This document shows, one piece after another, positions 11,282-19,494 of a stretch of DNA of 64,000 nucleotides. The notes below the pieces were generated by a model. That model did no database searches. It saw only the letters and a list, made by a program, of their open reading frames with translations, and had not been told where the DNA came from. This stretch comes from Leptolyngbya sp. SIOISBB. GTDB lineage: Bacteria > Cyanobacteriota > Cyanobacteriia > Phormidesmidales > Phormidesmidaceae. The translations under genes and the position numbers were made by a program. The stretch covers positions 1-64,000 of the forward strand of contig JAAHII010000002.1 in assembly GCA_010671905.1 (NCBI GenBank), written 5' to 3'. Numbering within the stretch: the first letter of the stretch is position 1; each line of letters begins with the position of its first letter.

Positions 11282-11656
11282 ATGAAACTCTTCACCACAC
11301 GACTGACCACAAACACAGTCGATAAAACCGCGATCGCTCACCCATCGCGCACCAGCCCCCAGCAGGCGCTCTATGATGCCCTACTGCCCAGGCATACCGG
11401 TCTCCATGCTCCGAAGCACTACGAGGCTCTGACGGCCCTATCCGATGACATTTGCCATGCTCTGCTGCCCCTGGCTCACGCCCTCAGCCGTGGCAACAGC
11501 TTCAACGGGATTCAGGCCAAGGCCAAACTCGAACAATTAGCCGCCATGTCTCCAGAAGCCATCCTCAACGCTTTCAAGGCTCACTCGGGCGATCGCTCAA
11601 CCGCTCCCCGACCATCACAGGAGGTACAACTGGCACACCAACCCATAACGCCGTAG
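11282..11656 (+). CDS. Hypothetical protein, 124 aa
   Basis: No family is recognised. I chose the ATG at 11,282 (MKLFTTRLTTN) instead of an upstream in-frame ATG because the left-arm copy keeps the same codon and the upstream stretch looks non-coding. The protein is Ala/Leu-rich and probably helical (ALTALSDDICHALLPLAHALS), without a signal peptide or membrane span. It lies 90 bp after the 186-residue gene in the same direction. Function unknown. Confidence 0.5.
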   Translation: MKLFTTRLTTNTVDKTAIAHPSRTSPQQALYDALLPRHTGLHAPKHYEALTALSDDICHALLPLAHALSRGNSFNGIQAKAKLEQLAAMSPEAILNAFKAHSGDRSTAPRPSQEVQLAHQPITP

Positions 11657-12063
11657 CCAAATCCAGAATTTCCCTCACAGCAAGGAACACAGCCGCAACC
11701 CTCACCCCTCAAGGCCCTAGGGCTGATTCTCTCGACAAAGAAAAAAGGTGAAACCCTCATTTTTATGTTGCGTTCATTTTGAGGTCTAACGGAGATGCCG
11801 GATCATAGCTAATTTTCTCCCTGTAGAGAATCAACCCTACCTCAAGGCCCCCACCGGCGCTGGCCGCACAGCTGCCCCACTGGCACAAGGGAAAAGGCGA
11901 TCACTCTGGATAACCTCACTCGCACCAACTCGCACCAACTCGCACCACCATGAACGACTTTGCACTGCGAGCGATCGCTTCACCGCTCCCGGTGAAGACC
12001 CGCAATCACGACACCTAAGAGCTTCAGGAAGATATAGATATAGATGGAGATAGAAAAACGAGC
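11657..12063. other. Intergenic region with dispersed repeat copy A
   Basis: No gene is supported. It contains the repeat at 11,838-11,949 and a run of AGATAT/AGATAG units at 12,031-12,056 just upstream of the methyltransferase hairpin. The unit resembles the reverse complement of the ATCTAT-rich spacer at 10.2-10.6 kb. Confidence 0.45.
11838..11949 (+). repeat. Dispersed ~105-bp repeat, copy A
   Basis: Shares an ordered set of blocks with copy B (15,018-15,123) and, more loosely, copy C (17,466-17,598): ACCTC..AAGGCCCCCACC, GCGCTGGCCG, CAGCT.CC, CTGGCACA, GGCGATCACTC, ATAACCTCACT, CTCGCACCA. This copy carries the final CTCGCACCAA unit three times in tandem. No consistent reading frame is conserved. 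Confidence 0.6.
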
Positions 12064-12097
12064 TACGTGGAAAGATTAATGCTATTCTTTCCACGTA
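12064..12097 (+). promoter_or_regulatory. Perfect 12-bp palindrome upstream of methyltransferase start
   Basis: TACGTGGAAAGA and TCTTTCCACGTA pair perfectly across a 10-nt loop. The element covers two alternative in-frame starts (GTG 12,067 and ATG 12,079) and ends 18 nt before the preferred ATG at 12,115. It is preserved in the left arm even though surrounding sequence is damaged. Candidate operator or leader hairpin for autoregulation of the methyltransferase. Confidence 0.6.
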
Positions 12098-12114
12098 ATG
12101 CCACGCTGCAACCC

Positions 12115-12912
12115 ATGCCCTACCTCCGCAGGCACCTCCGAGGCAACCACCGCTATTACGCCCTCGTGGAAGCTCAGGGCCGCACTCAACAGCAACTTCA
12201 ATGGCTCGGCACCTACGACAACGCACGGGCCAAACTCGAAAAATCTCGCTATCCAGACAAACGGGACTACCTCATCCAGCTCGCTCGGCTGGAAGGGCGT
12301 TACTCCCTTAAGGACAGCCCGGAGTTACCCCACCAGCGCTTTCAAGTGCTTTACATCGATCCGCCGTGGGCACACCGACGCAATCAAGGCCAATACCAAA
12401 CCCGGCGCAACATGCCAGACTACCCCCGCATGACCTTTGACGAGCTGGTGGCACTGCCGATCCTGGAGCTGGCCGAAACTAACGCTTATCTTTGGCTCTG
12501 GGCCACCAACAGCCATTTCGGTGAAGCCTGCCAACTCATTGACCACTGGGACTTTGAACAGAAAACCATATTCACTTGGGTTAAAGTCTGCAAAAGCGAT
12601 CGCACCAAAGTTCGCATGGGCATGGGCGATTGGGGCCGCAATGCCACCGAACACCTACTCCTGGCCGTTAAAGGCAAACCGAAAAGCTTTGGCGATCGCG
12701 GTCTCAGAACTGGCATGAGTCAACCCACCGTCATCATGGAACCCCCCACCAGCAACAATTCAGAGAAGCCTGCCGTCTTTCGGCAGCTCATCGAACACCT
12801 CTGCCCCAACACAACCCGGCTCGAACTCTTTAGTCGTCACCACAACCCCGGCTGGCATGCCTGGGGCAATCAAATCGGAAGTCTCGATCAGTGGCGAGGG
12901 GGACGGCTATAG
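12115..12912 (+). CDS. MT-A70 family DNA N6-adenine methyltransferase
   Basis: Predicted to transfer a methyl group from S-adenosylmethionine to adenine N6 in DNA. The catalytic motif DPPW lies at residues 82-85 (LYIDPPW). The family C-terminal signature is present (LELFSRHHNPGW, WGNQIGS), as is an EPPTSNNSEKP stretch. The N-terminal 65 residues (GNHRYYALVEAQGR) form a separate small region. I prefer ATG 12,115: the longer reading from GTG 12,067 would be encoded by a perfect palindrome that looks regulatory. No restriction enzyme gene lies next to it, so an orphan or epigenetic role is more likely than a restriction-modification pair. Target sequence cannot be read from the protein. Confidence 0.85.
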   Translation: MPYLRRHLRGNHRYYALVEAQGRTQQQLQWLGTYDNARAKLEKSRYPDKRDYLIQLARLEGRYSLKDSPELPHQRFQVLYIDPPWAHRRNQGQYQTRRNMPDYPRMTFDELVALPILELAETNAYLWLWATNSHFGEACQLIDHWDFEQKTIFTWVKVCKSDRTKVRMGMGDWGRNATEHLLLAVKGKPKSFGDRGLRTGMSQPTVIMEPPTSNNSEKPAVFRQLIEHLCPNTTRLELFSRHHNPGWHAWGNQIGSLDQWRGGRL

Positions 12913-12969
12913 TTGAGCAAAACAGGCTCACAGCTATAGTTGAACGGAACAACACGCGGGAAACGCGGG

Positions 12970-14853
12970 ATGGCGAATCAAGAGCAACTTGAACGGCTCA
13001 TAAGGAGCGTCCAAGAATGGAATCACTGGAGAGAGGAGCATCCTGACGTAGAAGTAGACCTCAGTGGGGCCAGCCTCTACAAGGCTAACCTCAGTGGAGC
13101 TAACCTCAGTGGGACTGAACTCAGAGACACTGACCTCAGCAGAGCCGAACTCAATAGGGCTGAACTCAGAGGAGCCGACCTCTGCAACGCCATCCTCAAC
13201 TTCGCCGACCTCGAAGGAGTAAACCTCAGAAAGGCCGACCTCACACACGCCAAGTTCTACAACGCTGACCTCAGAGACGCCGACCTCAATGGAGCTAAAC
13301 TCAAAGGAGCCATCCTCGGTGGAGCCAACCTCACACACGCCAACCTCTGCAACGCCAACCTCAGTCATGCCCGCCTCGGTGGAGCCAACCTCTGCAACGC
13401 CAACCTCAGTCATGCCAGCCTCAGCAGCGCCAACCTCAATAACGCCGACCTCAGCAAGGCCATCCTCAGCAGCGCCAGCCTCATAGACACCGACCTCAGT
13501 CACGCCAACCTCAATAACGCCGACCTCAAAGAAGCCAATCTCAACGGTGCTGACCTCAACGGTGCTGACCTCAGTAATGCCACACTCAACGGGGTCATCC
13601 TCAGTAACGCCCTCATTGGCAACCGCACGATTATTGATGACGATTGGCGCAATTTCCACTCCTTAGTCAATGAAGGTGGAGTCGGTAGAGACTTGAGAGG
13701 TGCGACCCTCAATCAATTTGACCTTAGTGAGCTTGACCTCAGCCACACAAACCTCAGTGAAGCCCAGGTACTCGGCACTAATTTCGACAACACGGTGCTC
13801 ACGGGCATCTGCATGGCGGACTGGCATATCAACAGCTCTACAACCTTCAACGGCGTCCAATGCGATTACATCTTTCGCAACTACGACTCCGAACAGAAAG
13901 CATTCGCAGGCCGACTGCCAGTAGACCCTAACAGCACCTTTCAGCCCGGTGAATTCGAGCAGTGGATAAAGGTCAGGCAAGGTGCCCTGGATACCATCGA
14001 CATCACCTTCGCGAGCGGCATCGATTGGCAAGCCTTCTTTCAGTCCCTTCAGACCGTCCGGCAACAGCATCCCGAAGCGGCGGTACGAATGCAGGCAGTC
14101 CAAGAAGTCAACGGCTCCTACGTCGCGTCACTACAGCTCGAAACCGAAGTTGTCGGGGAAGCTTTAGACCAACTAAAAGCAACCGTAGAGAATGAAGTCA
14201 AAGCTTCTTATGCACTTCAGTTAGCGGAAGCTCGGGGTGAAATGAAGGCATTGGAGAGATCGCTTGACCGCTCAGAACGTTCTCTTGACAAAGCAGTGGA
14301 GACAAGTGAAGTCAAAGCTTCTTATGCACTTCAGTTAGCGGAAGCTCGGGGTGAAATGAAGGAATTAAAGCGATCTCGTGACCGCGCAGAACATTCCCTC
14401 GACAAAGTAGTGGAGATCTTAGCTATGACTTCCAGATACACCATTCACGGCAACATTGGCAATCTCGCTGATACCAACTGGGGCAACATGACTGCCACCA
14501 TCAACCAGAACTACGGAGCCCAGGCCGACGACATCATTCAACTGCTGACCTCGCTGCGTGAGGCCGCTCAAGCGTTCCCAGAGGAAGAGAAGGAAGCAGC
14601 ACTAGATTGTGTCCAGCAAACCAAAGCCGCGTTAGCCCAGCCGCAACCGAACCCAACCAAACTTAAAACTCGAATCGTCTCCTTACTCACTGTCGCGATC
14701 GCTCTCGGTACTCACATCGCCACTGCGACCGACTTCGCTAACAACGTTCTGGAGTTATCCCAGAAGCTTGACGTGCCTGTCCAAATCCTGGAACCACAGC
14801 TACAGCAACTCAAACAACTGCATCCTGACTTTCAATGGAATCCCGGTGAATGA
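12970..14853 (+). CDS. Pentapeptide-repeat protein with coiled-coil tail
   Basis: Residues about 35-215 and 240-265 are A(D/N)LXX pentapeptide repeats (e.g. LSGANLSGTELRDTDLSRAE), which fold into a right-handed quadrilateral beta-helix. A linker follows, then a charged coiled coil with a near-exact 38-residue tandem duplication (EVKASYALQLAEARGEMK; DNA copies at 14,194-14,248 and 14,308-14,362). The C-terminal part (GNIGNLADTNWGNMTATINQ, then a helical bundle) resembles tails of other cyanobacterial pentapeptide proteins. I use ATG 12,970; a TTG at 12,940 is in frame. It starts 57 bp after the methyltransferase. Biological role unknown. Confidence 0.85.
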   Translation: MANQEQLERLIRSVQEWNHWREEHPDVEVDLSGASLYKANLSGANLSGTELRDTDLSRAELNRAELRGADLCNAILNFADLEGVNLRKADLTHAKFYNADLRDADLNGAKLKGAILGGANLTHANLCNANLSHARLGGANLCNANLSHASLSSANLNNADLSKAILSSASLIDTDLSHANLNNADLKEANLNGADLNGADLSNATLNGVILSNALIGNRTIIDDDWRNFHSLVNEGGVGRDLRGATLNQFDLSELDLSHTNLSEAQVLGTNFDNTVLTGICMADWHINSSTTFNGVQCDYIFRNYDSEQKAFAGRLPVDPNSTFQPGEFEQWIKVRQGALDTIDITFASGIDWQAFFQSLQTVRQQHPEAAVRMQAVQEVNGSYVASLQLETEVVGEALDQLKATVENEVKASYALQLAEARGEMKALERSLDRSERSLDKAVETSEVKASYALQLAEARGEMKELKRSRDRAEHSLDKVVEILAMTSRYTIHGNIGNLADTNWGNMTATINQNYGAQADDIIQLLTSLREAAQAFPEEEKEAALDCVQQTKAALAQPQPNPTKLKTRIVSLLTVAIALGTHIATATDFANNVLELSQKLDVPVQILEPQLQQLKQLHPDFQWNPGE

Positions 14854-14882
14854 CAAACGGCGATCGCGCTCACACACAAACT

Positions 14883-14926
14883 GTTAGGGAATGAAGCGCC
14901 CGTCCTCCTCTGATTTGTTCCCTAAC
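14883..14926. repeat. 44-bp GTTAGGGAA...TTCCCTAAC hairpin element
   Basis: Inverted repeat of 9 bp at the ends (GTTAGGGAA / TTCCCTAAC) around a variable centre. Similar elements occur at 17,329-17,373 and 22,443-22,489. All are followed by non-coding or degenerate sequence. It could be a mobile miniature element or a plasmid-borne protein- or RNA-level signal. Confidence 0.6.
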
Positions 14927-15017
14927 ACTGCCGCGAGCACTCCAACTGGCACAACCCATCACAGCGCCACGACTAAACCCTGGAAGCCTGACATCGAGAG
15001 AAATATAGCACTCATGA

Positions 15018-15123
15018 CTAACCTCGAAGGCCCCCACCAGCGCTGGCCGTGCAGCTCCACTACTGGCACAAAGGGAGAAAGGCGATCACTCTTGATAACC
15101 TCACTTGCACCAACTCGCACCAA
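15018..15123 (+). repeat. Dispersed ~105-bp repeat, copy B
   Basis: Closest relative of copy A, with most blocks identical. It lies about 90 bp after a hairpin element, the same order seen for copy C after the hairpin at 17,329. Confidence 0.6.
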
Positions 15124-15213
15124 GGCGATCGCGACCGCCAGACCGCAGCATTGCAATACTGGCAGTTCATATCAGCCCGGTTTGCCCCCAATCGCACTAG
15201 GGCTGTAGTGGGC

Positions 15214-15245
15214 AAAAACAAAGCCCCCACCAAAACGGTAGGGGC
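15214..15245 (-). terminator. Rho-independent terminator on the minus strand
   Basis: Read on the minus strand: GCCCCTACC, loop GTTTT, GGTGGGGGC, then TTTGTTTTT. A strong hairpin followed by a U-tract. It lies about 400 bp downstream of the DUF2887 gene at 15,646-16,470, which is transcribed toward it. Confidence 0.7.
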
Positions 15246-15274
15246 AGTAGTGAAATTCCGCGCGGCTATTCTAG

Positions 15275-15660
15275 CGGTTAGATGACAATTTTCGTGGCAC
15301 TCCCTGGAAGCGCGTTCACCTCAATCCCAACCGGGCATTAGAGCGACTTCTAGCAGCGACCGCAGGACTGTTGGAGAAGGGGTACACAACATTGGCCCTA
15401 CGCTCCTCAGAACGGCTCTCAGGCACAATCGGAAACGATCGCGGCGGGGAAGAACGACCGCCTTGAAACCGCGATCGCTGCCGCTCTCAATATCAAGGGT
15501 CAGGGGACTGGGAAATCCGCCATCGCTCCTCGTGATGCTGGTGCCGGCGATCGCGCTGGCGAGAACGGGCGATCGCGCTTTTGCCTCAACTATTGGGGGG
15601 TGACCAGAGGCAAACGGATGGGGGGGCGATCGCTGGCTTCACCGCTCACGGCTGGGCCAA
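15275..15660 (+). pseudogene. Degraded hypothetical reading frame
   Basis: A protein-like frame without a proper start codon (NFRGTPWKRVHLNPNRALER, then AATAGLLEKGYTTLALRSSE) runs to a stop at 15,464. The adjacent frame continues protein-like (LETAIAAALNIKGQGTGKSA, then PRDAGAGDRAGENGRSRF) to about 15,660. Together they suggest one gene of about 120 codons with a missing start and a frameshift near 15,455. Family not recognised. It runs toward the oppositely oriented DUF2887 gene. Confidence 0.35.
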
Positions 15661-16470
15661 CCACGTCTCTAAATCAGAGGCCTCAGCAAAATCAAACAAC
15701 GCTTCTCCCAGCGCTTCAAGCTGCTCTAAAGACAGCGCCTTCACTTGCGCCTGCAACGAGTCCGGCAATGGCCCTAGCTTCCGCGTCAGTTGGCGGGAAA
15801 TCAGCGATCGCGCTTCCTCCTCTCGACCCTCTTGATACACACGGGTCTCTCTCAATTCACTGAGCCCTAACATTGCCGCGATCTCCTCCCGCGACCGGCG
15901 CGGAAATGTGTACACCACTATCGTCTCAATTAATTCTATAAGCCGCGCCGTATCCACCGCCGAACGCGACCCCTGCTGCACCCGCTCAATCAGTCCTCTG
16001 GCCGCTTCAGGCACGGTCTCGACAGGCTCTATTAACAATCGGAGGATGCCTAAGCCTGGTGTCAACTCCGCCATCGCTCCCAACTCATTCAGGTAGATGA
16101 CTTCCACCCGGCTCGTCTCCAGGAATTCCTGCAATGATCGCTCGGCCACTTCGATACTGGGATCAGGGTACAGCACCACTGCGCGCCAGTCTTCCACTAC
16201 CGGATTTTGGCGCAGATACAGCAGCACTTCCGACAACAACCGACGGTACAGTTGCGGGTCACGCTGAAACTGTACTTCCACGAAATAAATGGGCGCGTCC
16301 GGGGTGTCCTCCGGGGGCCGGAACACTCCATCAATGCGGAACGCTGTCTGCTTCAACTCTACTGAGGCAAATTGATACCCCTCCGCTTCGGTGGGGTCGC
16401 GCTCTAACAGCTCAAACAGCAACGACGGCACCGACTGAAACAACGCATAGAACAAGCTATCGGTTTGCAT
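15646..16470 (-). CDS. DUF2887/DUF4351 protein (Rpn/PD-(D/E)XK transposase-like), 274 aa
   Basis: The N-terminal ~200 residues (MQTDSLFYALFQSVPSLLFE, then FRIDGVFRPP and IYFVEVQFQRDP) match the DUF2887 family of cyanobacteria, related to Rpn recombination-promoting nucleases. The D in RIDGVF and the E..Q in FVEVQFQ fit a PD-(D/E)XK nuclease core. The C-terminal ~60 residues (SLISRQLTRKLGPLP, then LSLEQLEALGEALFDF) are a DUF4351 helical domain. It is intact here, while the left-arm copy is frameshifted. Such genes are often present in many copies per cyanobacterial genome. Cellular role unproven. Confidence 0.85.
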   Translation of the reverse strand: MQTDSLFYALFQSVPSLLFELLERDPTEAEGYQFASVELKQTAFRIDGVFRPPEDTPDAPIYFVEVQFQRDPQLYRRLLSEVLLYLRQNPVVEDWRAVVLYPDPSIEVAERSLQEFLETSRVEVIYLNELGAMAELTPGLGILRLLIEPVETVPEAARGLIERVQQGSRSAVDTARLIELIETIVVYTFPRRSREEIAAMLGLSELRETRVYQEGREEEARSLISRQLTRKLGPLPDSLQAQVKALSLEQLEALGEALFDFAEASDLETWLAQP

Positions 16471-16626
16471 CCGCGTTCGCCCCTCACAAGACCATCCTTA
16501 GCTTATCTTGAGGAGGCGTATAAATGTACCAGTTTTTAGAGGCATCTCATGGCCGTCAACGGGAAGGGGTGATCGCGGATGGGGCATAACTTGGGCTAGC
16601 GATCGCTGTCAATCTGAATAGCGTGA

Positions 16627-17196
16627 TCACACTGCACATTGAGCCCAAGCAATGAGCAGTGCGGTTAGACCGGCAATGACGCCAAAAATGCCGCCGACCA
16701 GAGCACCCGCCAGAACGGTGTCGATTGACGCTGAACTCAACACTCCAAGGAGATGATGAGCGCGGCTGGTGGGGCAAAGGCGACCAGCGTGAGCTACAGG
16801 ATAGTGGTCAGAACGATGGCAATGACGCTCATGGGGTGCCGTTCGCGGGGCCGGAAGGTCGCAAGGATACGGCTAGCCGGAACGGAAAAACAGACAATTG
16901 ATGCAAAGCCCAGGCTGCCCATGAGGCCCGCAAATACAGTGAACAGAAGGGTATGGCCCCGAAGGGTATCGGCCAGGGCGCGGATGCCAATACTGGCCGC
17001 TGCCGCTCCGAGGAAGCGACAGAGCAATAAGGGGAGCGCCTGCTGTATTGAATAGTTCAGTCGCAGCATCGAGCTCGGCACGGGTACCGGGATGACCGCC
17101 GCAACTGGATACGCCCACCATTGACCCTCATGCCAGAACGGCTCACGATAGCCACAGCGATCGCAATAACGGCGGAGGAATTTTTGACTGGCTCAT
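16627..17196 (-). pseudogene. Zinc-ribbon membrane protein, broken
   Basis: From ATG 17,196 (MSQSK) the frame is lost at a five-A run. If one A is removed, the protein continues as KFLRRYCDRCGYREPFWHEG, a zinc-ribbon-like start. Several hydrophobic segments follow (LLLCRFLGAAAASIGI, LFTVFAGLMGSLGFASIVCF, MSVIAIVLTTIL). After an in-frame TAG near 16,796 the reading continues (TLVAFAPPAALIISL) and, after another shift, IDTVLAGALVGGIFGVIAGL ends at 16,627. A four-span membrane protein of about 190 residues is inferred. Both repeat arms share the A-run and the TAG. Confidence 0.55.
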
Positions 17197-17328
17197 GTCC
17201 TCTCCCAACCCTGTCACGATGACTCTAGGGCAGGTGCATTAGAGCAGCAAGCCACCCCCTCAGATCCTTAACCTCCCACCACAGGGTAATCACCGTTAGA
17301 GGCCACCCGCGATCACATCATTCAATTT

Positions 17329-17373
17329 GTTAGGGTATAAATCGGCCTCGCTTCGCTTTGGATGTTCCCTAAC
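17329..17373. repeat. 45-bp GTTAGGG...CCCTAAC hairpin element
   Basis: Ends GTTAGGGTA and TTCCCTAAC, with an internal short palindrome (GGCCTCGCTTCGCTTTGG region). It shares the TATAAAT-GGCCTC order with the copy at 22,443. Confidence 0.6.
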
Positions 17374-17465
17374 ACTTTCGCGATCACCCCCTCACTGGCG
17401 CAACCGGCCTCGATGCTATGCCTAAACCCTGAACTCTTTGTACAGAGATAATTACAGCGCTCATC

Positions 17466-17598
17466 ACTAACCCCGAAGGCCTGCCCCACCGCTGGCCGCG
17501 CAGCTCCACAACCGGCACAGGAGGAAAGGGGCGATCGCTTCCTCCAGACCACAGCCGTCCAAGGCTGCATAACCCTGCTTGCAACAAGTCGCACCAGA
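17466..17598 (+). repeat. Dispersed repeat, divergent copy C
   Basis: Keeps the order of blocks of copies A and B (CCCGAAGGCC, CGCTGGCCG, CAGCTCCAC, CCGGCACA, GGCGATCGC, GTCGCACCA) with an insertion of about 25 bp in the second half. Confidence 0.5.
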
Positions 17599-17724
17599 GC
17601 GATCGCGCTTTAGGGTGTGGCCGGACCAAGTTATCCCCCAAACGGTTGCACAATCAGCTCTTTGCCTGAAGAACGATCTCATCCACCCAGACGAGCGTTC
17701 CCCTTGACCGACACACCACAGGGC

Positions 17725-17934
17725 TCACGCACGCTCATCCAGCCAGCCACAGCGATCGCACGTCCAACGCACTGGCCTCTGCGATCGCGCTTTGATCGGT
17801 ATCTCGCACTCAGGACACCGACCTGTGAAGATGGGGTGCCAGTCCAACAGCGCGAGTTGCTCCTCGGGCGTCAGTCGCATCGGGGACACTGGAATCACTG
17901 CGCCATCGTAACGGCCAGGACGCTCACTCATCAT
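17725..17934 (-). CDS. Small zinc-ribbon protein, 69 aa
   Basis: Two cysteine pairs (CPEC at 40-43 and CDRCG at 59-63) spaced by 15 residues form a typical treble-clef or zinc-ribbon pair. The rest is polar, with a DWHPIFTGR segment before the first pair. It is divergent from the SNase gene with 33 bp between starts, so promoters must overlap. A DNA- or RNA-binding role is possible but not shown. Confidence 0.6.
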   Translation of the reverse strand: MMSERPGRYDGAVIPVSPMRLTPEEQLALLDWHPIFTGRCPECEIPIKARSQRPVRWTCDRCGWLDERA

Positions 17935-17967
17935 TCGGGGTAATTCTCGCGAGCGCGCTCCTGCGGC

Positions 17968-18615
17968 ATGGGCACTCTAACAGCAACCACCGCCACGGTC
18001 ATCAGCACGGGCGATGGCGATACGCTACGGCTGCAACTCAAGGGCAGCGCCACCACCATTCGCCTCGCCTGCATTGACGCCCCGGAGTCTAACCAAGCCG
18101 TTGGCTCTGACGCCAGTGCCCGACTCGCTCAGCTTTTACCTGAGGGCTCTCCGGTCACTGTCCGCGAAGTCGATACGGACCGCTATGGTCGTACCGTGGC
18201 CGAAGTCTACAAAGCGGGTCAATCAGTCGGCCTCCAGCTCGTCACGGAAGGCTATGCCGTGGTCTACGATCGCTATCTCCATGGCTGTACTGAAACCCGC
18301 GACGACTACTTGCAAGCCGAGGCCAGGGCGATGGCCGCTCAGCTCAACTTTTGGAGCCAAGACAACCCCGTCATGCCCTGGGACTGCCGCCAGGGCGATC
18401 GCGACACATCCACAGAAACCACATCGGAACTAGCACCCCCCTTAGAAACTGCACCTGAGCCCACCAGTCATCTACCAGCCTGCGTCAATAGCGATTGCGA
18501 CTGTGGTGATTTCTCGACCCAGGAACAAGCCCAAGCCGTCCTCAATGCCTTCCCTGGTGACCCCCATCGACTCGACGGCGATGATGATGGCCTCGCTTGT
18601 GAATCTCTGCGGTAG
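17968..18615 (+). CDS. Thermonuclease-like (SNase) protein with Excalibur domain
   Basis: Residues 5-125 match staphylococcal-nuclease-like enzymes: D16/D18 (TGDGDT), R32 and E40 ([11 protein letters not shown]), and R75 (DTDRYGR), which correspond to the metal-binding and catalytic residues of the family. Residues 171-214 are an Excalibur calcium-binding domain ([19 protein letters not shown], then [15 protein letters not shown]). A Pro/Thr-rich linker joins them. I see no signal peptide, unlike many family members, so it may act inside the cell or the true start may lie upstream. Expected activity is sugar-nonspecific cleavage of DNA or RNA. Confidence 0.85.
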   Translation: MGTLTATTATVISTGDGDTLRLQLKGSATTIRLACIDAPESNQAVGSDASARLAQLLPEGSPVTVREVDTDRYGRTVAEVYKAGQSVGLQLVTEGYAVVYDRYLHGCTETRDDYLQAEARAMAAQLNFWSQDNPVMPWDCRQGDRDTSTETTSELAPPLETAPEPTSHLPACVNSDCDCGDFSTQEQAQAVLNAFPGDPHRLDGDDDGLACESLR

Positions 18616-18656
18616 ACAAAAGATAAAGACAAGACAACGCGACCACCATCACGCGA

Positions 18657-18929
18657 TCACTCCGGCTTCTTTCCCAAATACTTCGACCGCAGCTTCCCAG
18701 CTTCCCAATACCGCAGGTACAGATAAGGGCCGTGTCGTTTGTTTCCCCGCTGGATGTATTTCTCCTCAATATGGCCCGGTGACGGCTGCCGAGCGGTCTT
18801 CGACGACTCTCGCTCCAGGGCTGTCTGTAAGCCCCCTAACGCCGCCTGCAATTCCCGCAGCTCTTTCGGTTCCCAGGTCGCTAACTCTCGCAGCAACTCA
18901 TCGACTCGGTGGCGCGATCTCGGCCTCAT
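18657..18929 (-). CDS. DUF6788-like small protein, 90 aa
   Basis: The pattern HIEEKYIQRGNKRHGPYLYL, then RYWEAGKLRSKYLGKKPE is characteristic of a small family in which a tyrosine-rich beta segment ends with YLG(K/R). The family match is from memory. Basic and probably nucleic-acid associated. It converges with the SNase gene (41 bp between ends). Confidence 0.55.
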   Translation of the reverse strand: MRPRSRHRVDELLRELATWEPKELRELQAALGGLQTALERESSKTARQPSPGHIEEKYIQRGNKRHGPYLYLRYWEAGKLRSKYLGKKPE

Positions 18930-19228
18930 CCCGTCCCAACCTCAATCCCATAACCCCATCATCTCATTCACCCATCGCGCAATCTCTCGCAGCGACTGAT
19001 CCGCTGTAGGGCTGACATTCGCCTACTCCACCGGGCGATCATCCCCAGGTTACGCGACCTCACTTGTGTACACCTCAGCGTAGTCCCACAGTCGGACTGG
19101 TATCGGATAGTCCAACTCAGCCAAATTCAGCTCGTCCATGGCTCACCTCAAGGGCTATCAGCGTTAACGTAGAAACGCTCTATTAATCCTGATGCTATGC
19201 CCCCATCGTCATCCTTGAAACCGACTAA

Positions 19229-19480
19229 GACACCCTCAATGACGCGATCTCTATCAGGGACGCCCAGGCTGCAAACCTGATCAATCAGGGCATTTTCTGC
19301 TCACAACAAGTCCTCTATCGCGCTACCGATGGCTGTCGGGTCTTTGTTATCACAACCATTGACCACGAACTGGAAGCGGACGAACCCCGTAGAGTGTCCT
19401 CTAAACCGCGTACTCGCCGCGCCAATCCTCAAAAAACGACGCGAACGCACCCAACAAGTCGATTATCGGTAATGTACGCT
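19229..19480 (+). pseudogene. Degraded hypothetical reading frame
   Basis: After an in-frame TAA at 19,226 the frame is protein-like without a start codon (LNDAISIRDAQAANLINQGI, then CRVFVITTIDHELEADEPR). Upstream pieces lie in other frames (for example NVETLY near 19,160). It may be one small gene broken by indels. Family not recognised. Confidence 0.35.
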
Positions 19481-19494
19481 ATCTGTCAATTCCC

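Larger units (their letters stand above)
17197..17724. other. Intergenic region with hairpin element and repeat copy C
   Basis: No gene is convincingly supported. It contains the hairpin at 17,329-17,373 and the dispersed repeat at 17,466-17,598. Minus-strand frames show short blocks similar between copies B and C (VPVVEL.GQRW), so the repeats could descend from a lost gene. Confidence 0.4.

Noticed and set aside
12115-12912. Methyltransferase as part of a restriction-modification pair
   Set aside because: No restriction endonuclease gene is adjacent; the neighbours are a pentapeptide protein and a small hypothetical gene.
14891-15208. 105-codon plus-strand frame after the pentapeptide gene
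   Set aside because: Composition is not protein-like, it runs through the hairpin and dispersed repeat B, and the other repeat copies do not keep the frame.
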